Source of the DNA: Cristatella mucedo
Lineage: Eukaryota > Bryozoa > Phylactolaemata > Cristatellidae
Length of the DNA stretch: 64,000 bases
Assembly: GCA_009760855.2 (NCBI GenBank)
Contig: WPIO01000002.1
Location: forward strand, 1,953,501-2,017,500
Direction of reading: 5' to 3'
This document shows, piece by piece, positions 31,291-41,164 of the stretch. How positions within the stretch are numbered: position 1 is the first letter of the stretch; each line of letters begins with the position of its first letter. The notes under the pieces were generated by a model, which saw only the letters and a list, made by a program, of their open reading frames with translations, ran no database searches and had not been told where the DNA came from. The position numbers were made by a program, and so were the translations under genes.

Positions 31291-34200
31291 CCATATTAGT
31301 AGAGTTAATATTCTTTAATTCACCAACATTGCAAGTATTACACCGTCCTGGATTTAGATTATTATTCAACGCATCAGCAACTCTATACTGCCCATAAGAA
31401 TAGCTACAGATTCCACAGTCCAAACAGTATCGTTTTGAATCAAAGGCAGACAATGCTACTTTGTCTAACTTATCAGTAAGTAACTCGTGTTTACTTTGCG
31501 ATATCTTATAACAATTTCTAATCTGCTTTTCTTTGAATCCATCAATTGTTTTTCCGTTGAAGATTGATACACTATCTGTTAAACAGTTGACAAACGTATC
31601 ACGACCCATTGTTTTAGTTAAAAATGCTTTAATAATTCCTTTTACAGCTGCCTTTCTTGCTGCGTCAACGATGCTAACGGAATAAAGTTTTGGTCTTAAA
31701 GCACATGCTTCAGCAATTACCTTTCCTTCTGTTTCATCTTTAAATTTTCCAATTGTATCTTCAGCAAACCATTCTGGCATATTTTTTATATCAGCATATA
31801 AATTAGGTGTTTTAATATCCATGATCAATGAATCTGTATCTGTATAGATTAACTTAACTTTTTCGTTATACTTTTGTTTTATTACGTCATAATAAAACTT
31901 CTGCATATGTAATTTAGATTGGTCAAGAATTGCGCTTTCTTTAAACATTGGTTTATTTAACCTAGTCTTTGATTGATTCATTTGAAAGATTGTTAACGTT
32001 TTGCTAAAATCTCTAAAGTTTACCATTCTAGGATCTCGTATTCTTTTATTAAACTTTTTATTTCCTATCTCACCAATAATATTAATCAAATAAGTTTTTA
32101 CTCTTTTTTCAGCACCACATGTTTTACCATAAAACGCATTCATTATCAATTTCCAAACATTTCTCAAGAATTTTTATTCGAATTCGCTGCTTTCATATCA
32201 GCACACGTTTGGATGAACGGTTCCAACCACCTAGATTTCTTAAATTTATAAACCTTTTTTACTGTAGCTATCATTCCGTGTGTTAAGCAAAACTTTAGAT
32301 ATCCATAGTGGATTAAATAATCTTTTTTAATGAAAAATCATACATCAGTTTTAGAACATTAAAAGCACCTACTTTAAATTTATTTTGAAAATTAGAATAC
32401 TCACTACAGTCAACGACTCTGTTAGACGCGCAAAATGGATATTCGTTGTGTAAATCATGATAGTACTCTTTTGTTTTAGGATCGTATTCAATATCAACAA
32501 CAAAGAAAGCTCCAACATCTGACTCATCTGGTAATGATAGTATTTTTTCTCTGTCCCATCCATCAATTGAGCACTCTTCAATGTCCCCTTGTGGAAGAAG
32601 TTCCATCATTGCTGTTGGGTATAAACTAATAGCGTCTTGATAAGTAATCCACCTTGTCGGTTTGTTTGAATCATATCCAGGTACCATAGGATTGTTTGCT
32701 TTAACTAATCTACTATTAACTTGACAAATGCCTCCGCGAATTGATTTTTGAATGTGTCATATATCTCTCTGTTTGTTAATAACTCAATTTTTACTCCAGA
32801 ATACAAAAATACAGCTCTCCATGAAAAATTTGGTGTTGTAACAAAGTTTGCAGGATCTAATTTCAGTTTAGATATCAATCCTTTTCTACAACTTTCAAAA
32901 CAATCTGCTAATAGCAATACATCAGTTATTAAATATAAATCATGGTAATCAATGAGTGATTTGCATTTAAATTCTTTCCAAACATCATTTGGTTTTTTAT
33001 AATCATCTCTGATATTCCTTTCATATAAACATTAGAGTAAAAAATTCCTTACTCAGTAAAGCATCACAATTAAATTTCTCCCAAGAATCCATAAACTCAT
33101 AAGGATATTCTCCTTTAACAGCAAGAAGATTAAGATTTTTCCTTTATACTTTTCGCTTATAACTTTATTTGAAATTGGAAAGCAATCAATTGTTTTTCCC
33201 ATCATCGAAGCAATAGAATCTAATGACACAATCATAAATTGTATGCTATCTTTAAAAACCGAATCACCAACTTTGAGCATCATGTATTTTTCTAAATTAT
33301 TTGCTATTGGTTCTGCTTCAACACTAAAATTCTCTAATGCCTTAACAATGATATGTGAACCATACCCCCTAAGATTGTGAAATAAAACAGGTAACTGCCA
33401 TTTTCTGAAGTCAATGCTTGCTTTAAAATTACATGAATGGTGTGCAGCACCTCTATATTTATTTGTTAAATGGCAATGGTCAAATACTTCTCTCAACTCA
33501 TTATTTCTTTGATTAAAAGAACCTTTACACATCCAACAGTAAATAGCATCGTCATGTGCTTTCATTTCATCATCAGTTAAATCTATCATCATGCTATCGA
33601 AATTTTTCTCAACTAGTCTAGTTTCATAAAAATCCGATACAGCAAATAATCTTTTTAAGAAAGTATTCACGCAACACAAGTAATTCACACAACGTTTAAA
33701 AACCTATCAACAACTTCACCATTCCAGTCAACTTAAACATATGCAGCAAAGCAGGGTATGTGTGTTGAAAAGTGGTCCTCTCGTTCTCCTTCTTGCACTA
33801 AACATTCAAGGTCTGCATAACAAAATAAGGACATACATTAAGATGCTTGAATGAATCAAATGATATAAATTTATTATGTTCGTCTGGCATTACATATATT
33901 GTAGCTCCAGAGTTTAGACTATCACATATTTCTAAGTGTTCATCTACTTGAAGCTTGTCAAAAAATCTATTTAAACATCGATGACAGTAATATTGTTCTC
34001 CTCCAGAACTAGATGGTCTGCACAAAGCGTTAACATTGTTAATCAAAAGGTAATGTTCGATTTCTCCACTGTTCATGTGCAACAGATTAATATGTCTATT
34101 CGGAACCTTACCAGCTTTCTTAACAACTCTTAAAGGAGAAACTCTTGATTCTTTGTACCCACACGAGTAAACATTAATGCTAACATTCATAGCTTTCTCT

Positions 34201-35051
34201 AGTTTATTTGTGTCTTTAACTTTCATAGGCCACTCGATATCATTAATTAAACTTGAATATTGTTCGTTTAGTATTTTCTTTAAATCATTTGTCTTCCATT
34301 TATTTCTTTCTACTGGATTTAGAGCTCTTAAAACACACCATAGTGCGCAAAACTCATCATCATAGTTTTTATGTTAGTAACGCACTTTTTCTTAGCGAGA
34401 TAATCAGGGGTTTCAACGTATGAACCACTACCAATTGGTATATGTTTAGATATAGCTACTGAAAATTAGTGAAAACCAACAAATAGCCAACGAGAACCAA
34501 CACCTCTCTCAACTAGTAACTCAGAATTTATACCAAGTGCGAGCATTATTTTAACATAAATCTCATCTGCTGATTCGCTATCCATAGTTAAAATTGATTT
34601 ATATTGAGAACCTCTTCTCTCCGTTTCACCAGTATCAAACGTTTTCATATCAAATGATACTCTAAAATGAACTCTAATAAAAGACCATATTTTTCTAACT
34701 CTATTAAGCAATAATTTTGTTTGATACCTGAGAGATTCTCTTAAAGTCTCGAAGTCTCCAAACCATTTTTTAGTATTATATGTAAAAGTTAAAGTATTAC
34801 CACCAGCAGTTACAATTGGATTAGTAAATCCTACCTTGTTAAGTCTTCCATTTTTTTCCGACATACTTATCCGATGGAAGATCGAAATCAATATTCATTC
34901 ACCTTTTTGCCTCGTTTGAAGAGATTATGTTTTCTCTCCTAGTTCTTTTAATTTTTCTATCATATCTAGTTATTGGTAAATCAAAATCCACATTCATTAA
35001 TCTCCTTGTCTCAGACGCAAAAGAGTTTTTTTGTCTAATTGGAAAAACCAT
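31271..35051 (-). pseudogene. Family-B DNA polymerase (protein-primed type), broken
   Basis: Replicates the viral genome. The probable start is at 35051 (MVFPIRQKNSF). Features in order: a duplicated MN(V/I)DFDLP motif (34997 and 34898); an N-terminal domain with YCHRCLNRF zinc cysteines; and an exonuclease region with CWMCKGSF and DHCHLTNKYRGAAHHSCN. The ExoII motif reads LRGYGSH, with Gly (codon 33359-33361) where the family has Asp. Then come DYHDLYL, palm motif A in DAISLYPTAM (about 32605-32636), motif B NAFYGK (about 32122-32140), motif C YTDTDS (about 31829-31846) and a C-terminal zinc cluster (CLDCGIC, CNTC). Breaks are a TGA at 34899, TAA at 34466, and shifts near 34865, 34350, 33800, 33690, 33130, 32740, 32330 and 32170. 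At about 1,150-1,250 codons it is of normal size. Confidence 0.92.
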
Positions 35052-35111
35052 CTAGCTATGTAAGGTAATAATAATTTGTTTATATAAAAATGAAATTGCA
35101 ACACAATTTAT

Positions 35112-35387
35112 TTTACTATAATATACAAATATTTGAAACAGATATAATAGTTTTACAATACTTTAACAAGTTCGAGTGTTTACGAGAGCTCGTTGTGAAG
35201 ATGTGTTTTTTCACTATACGACCTTTTTTATTTTTGAAACGAGCTCTTTTCATTTTGCAACGTTTTTAGTTTTGAAACGAGTTCGAGTGTTAACGAGAAC
35301 GAGTTGAAAAAGTAAAAATGTTGTAAAAGGGAAAAAGATGCGAATTGATAAAATAAAAATTTCGTATAGGGTAAAAACACATCATCA
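35112..35387 (-). repeat. Right terminal inverted repeat of the viral element
   Basis: Reverse complement of 14541-14814 at roughly 85-90% identity, ending CACATCATCA at 35387. It also carries the internal inverted copy of the terminus (about 35190-35217). Confidence 0.95.
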
Positions 35388-35392
35388 AGGCG
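35388..35392. repeat. Target-site duplication AGGCG (right)
   Basis: Identical to 14536-14540 and directly outside the right inverted repeat. The pre-insertion site is therefore the junction of 14540 and 35393. Confidence 0.85.
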
Positions 35393-36489
35393 TGTCGAGT
35401 GTTAGCCATCGAACCATCAGAAGAAAACGAAATAAGACGTTGGCCGGAGTGCCCTGCTACTCTGGCTGGTATCGCGGGTCCGGCTTCGCGGGCGGGCCAT
35501 CAGCAGGTATCGAGTAGTGATTTTTGCCAGGTTTTTCTGTGGACGTCTTTTTCTGGGCGAGTCTACGTTTCGCTGTCCCTCGTGCCTTTGGGGATAGTGA
35601 ACTGTTCGTCAAAAACAGCACGGCCGGCTGCCGTAAAAGATTGCTGTGAGCCGAGGGCAGCCGTCCAAAGTTCGCGAATGCTTGTATTGTTGTTATTCCA
35701 CGTTCCCCCGTAGCCCTGATCTACACAGTAGTACTAGTTAGTTCCTCTGTGATTGCTGTTGCACGAGTTTTGTTAAAAAGATGTGAGTCAAAGGGTCGTT
35801 ACTCTGACGCCGGCCCTGCGATACCCTGCGATACGGCTTGGCTACACGGTGGCACAACCCAGGGCAAGTGAGCCCGAGTGGGAAATAGCTTACCCTCTCC
35901 CAAGTACCGGTTACAAAGCTAAAGCGACAGTAAGGCATTGGGGGAGGAGTTACTGACAGGGACGCGCCCACTCAGCCCAGTGCAATCCAGCTAGTCCCTC
36001 CTCCTCCAGTGGCTACAAGGCTTCAAGGGAGGAGCAACCGAGCTGCACTAGAGGTTGGTCGGGTCCGGCTAGCCTTCGGCCGAGCTTAAAGGCGTTCTTC
36101 CAAAGACACTTTGGCATCCCTTACTTCTGGCGAGCCTGCAGCTTCATTCGCAGGTAAGGGAGGCTACTTGCCTGACCGACGAACTTTGACCTAAGATAAA
36201 CTAGTACCCAACATAGACAGCCTGATGTTTGTGCATCCGTTCCGGCAGACTTTAGACCTCTATGAAAAGACCATCTATCTCATCTAAAATTATGATAAGG
36301 CCAATGCAGAGAGTGATCGCAATCACTACAAGCCGACTCCAAATGTACGAGCCAAACTCTGCCAGTCGTCGAGATGTCTCTGGAGAGGAGAGGGGCGACA
36401 TATTGTCTTTTCAGATGGCACCAAACGATCCTATGGAATAGCAGTCTGCCGTCAGGGCTCCAGCCTCCCATAATGTGACCTCATCCTGA
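35393..36489. other. Unassigned host flank
   Basis: No supported gene. Base composition returns to host-like GC. Short frames at 35399-35713 (+) and 35738-35971 (-) show no domain. Confidence 0.4.
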
Positions 36490-38380
36490 CGTTCATATCC
36501 CAATAAAAGAAGACAACTAGTTCTCTAGACCATATTCCCACTGTCCGGCTTCTACGATGCACAGATCTGCTGCTGCCATGCATAATTAACCGCATAAATA
36601 TGTAATTAGCCTCAGTTCATGTCCCAGCACCTATAAAAAAGGCTGTAGTGAGGCCACTACTCAAGAAAGCAGCAACAGACCGAGAGAACTTGAGCAAATT
36701 CCGCCCAGTCTCCCTTCTACCGTTCCTAACAAAGACACTGGAACGAGTCGTTGCAGACCAGCTGAACTCATATATTGAAACGTCAAACCTTGCTAGTGAG
36801 TTCCAGTCTGGTTTTAGAACTAATCACTCTACAGTCTACATTGCTTCGGGAGTATAACGAACGACTTTCTTAGGAATGCAGACTTAAGTAGTCTCATTGC
36901 TGGTTTTACTCGCTCTTTTGGCAGCTTTTGATACTATCGATCACAAAGTCCGTCTCGAGTCCCATGGGCATCACCGGTACTGCACCGAAGTGGTTCAGGT
37001 CCGATGCCAGTAGGATACTCCCGAATATTGGTGCAAATAGACAAAAGTCATCAGAGGAACCCCTGAAGTATTGCATACCTCAGGGCTTGGTGCTTGGTCC
37101 AGTTCTTTTCACGGTTTATACTCTCCCTCTTCTCAATGTGATTGCTAGGCACAATCTAGGCTTTCACTTGTATTCAGATGACACTCAGTTGTACCTTCGC
37201 TCCGATTCCTCCAGCCCTCCAGCACTTTGAATTTTTTCAAATTCCTCGTATTAATGACACTGTACATGGATGGAAGCAAACTTTTTAAATTGAAAGATGA
37301 CAAAACTATCATAATACTAATGGGTAAACCAAGTGTGTTTCAGAAATTGAGAAACCTAACGCTCAAGATGAGCTGTGCTAGCATATGTCCTGTTGTATAT
37401 GCACTAGGTGTACTGTTCCAAAGTGACATTTCAATTTACGACCAGCTACATAACATTGCAAAAATTCGGGCTTGCTTCGTCAGGGATGCTACATTTAAAT
37501 TCGTCCATGCATGTGTGACATCACTCCTCGAATTCTGTAACTCACTTCTTGCTGATCTACTGACCTGTTTAATCAGGCGATTACATTTGGTGTACAACTG
37601 AAGCTAGGCTTGTCTGTCGTGTGTGTCACCGTTGCCACATCACACCACCTTTCGCCGACCTGCACTGGCCCCCAGTCTAGGAGCTCATCGACCCAAGGTT
37701 CTGTCACTCACTTTTAGGCCCATTCATTCTCTGGCTTCAGCCTACCTATCAGATCTACTCCCCCATCAGGTCAAGAATCATGCAACCTGCTGTTCTGACT
37801 CGAATCGTTTCCCTGGATCTCTTGTGAACCTCAAATCCGGTGGAGACCATGGCGCTTGCTGTCATTGAGCATGCTACCACTAATGGTACTAATAACAATA
37901 ATATAAAATGTATTATTTTTATTGTCATTGAGCATGCTACCACTAACCATCTGACCGTGCTTCCTCTTCAGCAAATATAAAGTGCCTAGAAAGAGATTGA
38001 GTTAGCTGAGGACGGTCTAGTAAATGTATTATTCTTGTTTAGTTCCTATGCTCCCAAAGCCTGGAACTCACTACCGACTTGTGTTGCGACACTCATGACT
38101 TGACATTTAAAAAGAAGCTACACATGCATCATTATCGCAGCAATTAGTGTGCCGATGTAATTCGTCCTTTGTGTGCTTATGTGTGCTCACACTGTGCACT
38201 GCCACTAACCATATTAGCATGCTGACCGTGTGCATATCACTTCTAACCATGTTATACTTGTAGTCATTGAGCATGTTACCACTAACAATCAGACCATACT
38301 TCCTTTGCAGCAAATGTAAAGTGCCTAGAAAGAGATAAAGTTATTTGAAGGCGCTATACGAATTTGTTATTTTCATAATT
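36490..38380 (+). mobile_element. Decayed LINE, RT region to 3-prime end
   Basis: It encodes pieces of a reverse transcriptase: RPVSLLPFLTKTLERVV and NSYIETSNLASEFQSG (about 36690-36820), then PQGLVLGPVLFTVYTLPL and FHLYSDDTQLYL (about 37078-37200). The active-site motif is altered to SDD against ADD in other copies. Frameshifts and stops are many. The 3-prime part has the AAAGTGCCTAGAAAGAGA tail at about 37978 and again at about 38320, implying duplication or a nested end. Confidence 0.88.
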
Positions 38381-38894
38381 ATTAAATGTGGCTCATCACT
38401 TAATTACTTATTTCCTTTGGATGACGAGGATTCTGAACTTTTCGGTGCAAAGCTATGGGTTGCCATCAATACTATATCGTGAGCTCACACTCTTTCTTCG
38501 GTTGGGCTTGATTTGAAGGTTGATTGTTAGAGGAGGCTATTGTTTCTTCCATACAAACAACCTATTTGTTTAGGGGGCTAGAAGTGGGTGTCGTCTCTAC
38601 TAGGGCACATCAGTGAGGACTCTAGTCTCTCGGGCGCCCCTTCCAAACAAGGGTCATTTATTTTTTAAAACCTTAATATTCATGTGAAATAGGCATCACG
38701 TGTGTGTGCTTACCTTTGCTAGCAGCCTAGGGATTTTATCATTTAACCCTGCATCGATTATTTCCCCAAACCTGGTACTGCTTAGTGATAGGATGTGTTG
38801 CAGCTGCTGCTCGGACATCGTGCAAGGTGTCACGACAGGCAATAATAATAATAATTATATACAATTTTTAATTAGATAGGGAAGTTCACTGCTC
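38381..38894. other. Unassigned stretch
   Basis: No gene, repeat or domain is recognisable between the LINE end and the family-2 SINE. Confidence 0.4.
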
Positions 38895-39050
38895 ATAGCT
38901 GGTTTGGTCCAGCGGTTAAGGTGCTCGCCCCGACCAAGGTCTGGCTGAGGTCGTGGGCTCGAGCTCCGAGGCATGTGTGAAGCGCCTGAATACAGACTAA
39001 GTTCTATTAGGGCGCTATATACATGAATTATATTATCATATTATAGCTTC
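38895..39050 (+). mobile_element. tRNA-derived SINE, family 2
   Basis: The head GCTGGTTTGGTCCAGCGGTT resembles the 5-prime part of a tRNA, with B-box-like GGGCTCGAGCTCC about 55 nt on. The tail reads AAGCGCCTGAATACAG, then GGGCGCTATATACATG and AT-rich repeats, similar to the LINE 3-prime end. A second copy is reversed at 56470-56640. Confidence 0.75.
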
Positions 39051-39694
39051 AGCTTCAGGTTGAAAGCTGACTGTTTTCATAGGAACTTACTGTACACACT
39101 TTGGTACCTGTAAGTCAATATGATTGTATCACACGTCTGGTTACTTCGGGTCATGCGAACTTAGTAGTCGATATTAATCGCTTCATAAACAGTTGCTGGC
39201 TACTGATCTGACATGACTCAAATGGAACCGTTCTGGTGATGCTTGCTTTTGAGTGTTCGTTAGTAGTAACCAGGATAACACGTCGGCTTCTTATAAATTA
39301 ACTCCTGTATTCATTTAGTTGTTTATCATAAGTGAATCTTAATTTACACAGCTTATTTAGCCCAAGTTATAAGCAAAAGGCATGGCATGGGCTAAGTGTA
39401 TAAGTAGAAAGCATGGCGCTTTGCATCCTCTCGCCATCACCAGTCACTGGGCAAAGCTTAGCACTAATACACTAAGCAACTAATACACTAAGCATGGCGA
39501 CTGTGGCTGAACTCAGTCGCTGAAGAATAGTACCGTGAGGTCCAGATTGTTACTCAGCCTACAGTCTCATAGTTAGTGGACATCAGTTCAACATTCCAAG
39601 CTTCGGACCAGGTCGATGATGCAAGTCATATTAATACAATGTGAACTACAACAGCCCAGAGCGCATGCACAAACAATTTTAGGGATATTGCAGT

Positions 39695-40125
39695 TGGCAC
39701 CACAGACTAATCGGGCAGATTCGATGCACAAATAGTCGTAATCTTGGACGGGTCGATGTGGCACGATCACTAGTGTGATCGAGCCAAGTGTCACTGTCAC
39801 GTGGCTCTACTCGGCCACTTCATCGTTGACCTGAACAGGGTATGGCAAAGTGGCTTCTGTAGAATAAGGTGCCGCATCCTCACCATCGACCACTTGCACA
39901 GATTGGCCTGGCGTGATCACTACTGTGATAGAGCCGAGCGCTAATGCGACACGGCTCTCGTCGGCCACTTCATCGTCGACCTGCACAGGACACGGCAAAG
40001 TGGCTTCTGTCGGATAAGGTACAGCGTCTTCACCATCGACCGCCTGCACAGGTTGGTCTGATGCGATTGCAACCGTGGTGGAGCCGAATTCTACTGTTAA
40101 TCGGCCACCATTCTCATTCGGCTCT
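39695..40125 (-). repeat. About 150-bp coding-type tandem repeat
   Basis: Two nearly complete units (about 39814-39960 and 39961-40110) and a partial third (about 39697-39813) share GTCACTTCATCG-like and CACCATCGACC-like landmarks. In the minus-strand frame each encodes about 50 residues with VQVVDGEDAAPY and EATLPYPVQV. The period is a multiple of three, so the repeat preserves the frame. Confidence 0.8.
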
Positions 40126-40967
40126 TCATCGCTGACCTGTTTGGGCAAGGAGGCATTGCTGGTAGGCATCGGCAGCATAACCACAGGAGCTTCTGCTTTT
40201 TCGTTGTTGGCTTGTGCCCGAGACAAGGCCTGGCTGGCTACTGCTGGGCCACTGTTGCTGACAGGTGCTGCCGTGACATTGCTCGGTCGGAGCATGGGTA
40301 AGTCGAGTCGTTCTCCATGCATCAGGTTATCGGTCCGACTACTATCGGTCCGGCTACTGCCGAAGTACAGCGACGACCAGCAGCAGCAACAATAAAGAGT
40401 GGCGCAATCGAACTGCTGCTGGCGAAAGCACGCCATCGGCAATGCCAGTCCATTGCCACGTTCAGGTGCAAAGTGTACACCTCCGGCTGCGGAAGCCCAC
40501 TGGTCAGGCTGAGGAAGGACAGGCTCATGGCGTGCACTGCCGGTAAATGGCTGCTTGCCGAGCTCTTCCACTCTGTGCTGCACGTGCTGTGTGTCACCGT
40601 GCTGCTGTAGCCCTGCGTGGTAGTCGCATAGCCGAGGGTAGAGTTCTAAGAAGCTTCCAAATGGCAGTAAGGCTGACGGTCGCAGCTGCCTTCTCTGTGC
40701 GCACCAGTGGTGGCAGGCTGCACGAGGATGGGCATGTGTTGGTGGCCCAGGCGGTGGGCCATGGGGGGGATAGCAGTGCCTGAGGCAATGCAGTTGCCCA
40801 TTCAGTCGACAGCAGACCGGACATGGGATAGGCATCGAGCTGCCGTATGAGGCAGACCCTGTATCGGTTGAGGAGCTGATTGTTCGGCGGATCGCAAGAT
40901 TTCGCCACTGACTCAACGTTACTCTTGGATCTACAGAGAGAAAAGTACACTCAGACATTAGCAGCAT
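39807..40967 (-). CDS. Unknown 386-codon frame with C-terminal repeats
   Basis: The longest non-transposon frame in the window. It is not recognised. The N-terminal half is Pro/His/Cys-rich and could be out of phase: the overlapping frames 40594-40950 and 40322-40597 look at least as protein-like. The C-terminal half (about residues 215-386) looks real, with a Ser/Ala/Pro segment then about 50-residue repeats with GSITVVITPGQSVQVVDGED. A third repeat lies beyond the TAG. TCTCTCTGTAG at about 40927 is a possible splice acceptor. A host exon or a spliced gene is possible. No function can be assigned. Confidence 0.3.
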   Translation of the reverse strand: MLLMSECTFLSVDPRVTLSQWRNLAIRRTISSSTDTGSASYGSSMPIPCPVCCRLNGQLHCLRHCYPPHGPPPGPPTHAHPRAACHHWCAQRRQLRPSALLPFGSFLELYPRLCDYHAGLQQHGDTQHVQHRVEELGKQPFTGSARHEPVLPQPDQWASAAGGVHFAPERGNGLALPMACFRQQQFDCATLYCCCCWSSLYFGSSRTDSSRTDNLMHGERLDLPMLRPSNVTAAPVSNSGPAVASQALSRAQANNEKAEAPVVMLPMPTSNASLPKQVSDEEPNENGGRLTVEFGSTTVAIASDQPVQAVDGEDAVPYPTEATLPCPVQVDDEVADESRVALALGSITVVITPGQSVQVVDGEDAAPYSTEATLPYPVQVNDEVAE

Positions 40968-41164
40968 TCACAGGAAAGCTACTACCTATTGCATTGCAGC
41001 TGTCATTAACCACTATGCAAACTTTGAGCCTATACACTCGTGCTTATTCATAGCCGTCTATAGTAGATATTTTGGAGCCATTTCCTTATTTTAATATTCC
41101 TTTAATTTAAACATCAAACCTAGATAGTCAGTTCTGGTTTAGTACCCAAGGGGGCTGGGGCACC

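Larger units (their letters stand above)
14541..35387. mobile_element. Endogenous Polinton/adintovirus-like DNA virus
   Basis: A 20.8-kb AT-rich unit bounded by about 275-bp inverted repeats and a 5-bp target duplication. It carries the hallmark set PolB, retroviral-type integrase, packaging ATPase, adenain-like protease, double-jelly-roll capsid and minor capsid genes, plus phospholipase A2, nuclease, HNH-AP2, fibre and small genes. Genes are arranged in blocks on both strands. Nearly every gene is broken, so this is a fossil provirus and not an active element. Its placement among Polintons, adintoviruses and related polinton-like viruses needs a phylogeny of the polymerase and capsid. Confidence 0.93.

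Noticed and set aside
14541-35387. An alternative genetic code (TGA as Gly, or TAA/TAG as Gln) to explain the many in-frame stops
   Set aside because: TGA falls at Gly-type positions in the ATPase and fibre genes but at a Trp-type position in the integrase (15812), and TAG falls at a Tyr-type position at 27828. Frameshifts, a tandem duplication and a SINE insertion in the same genes show general decay. TAA and TAG also serve as plausible genuine terminators.
38895-39050. A tRNA gene with TGGTCCAGCGGTT head
   Set aside because: A second copy at 56470-56640 carries the same LINE-like tail, so it is a SINE family and not a functional tRNA.
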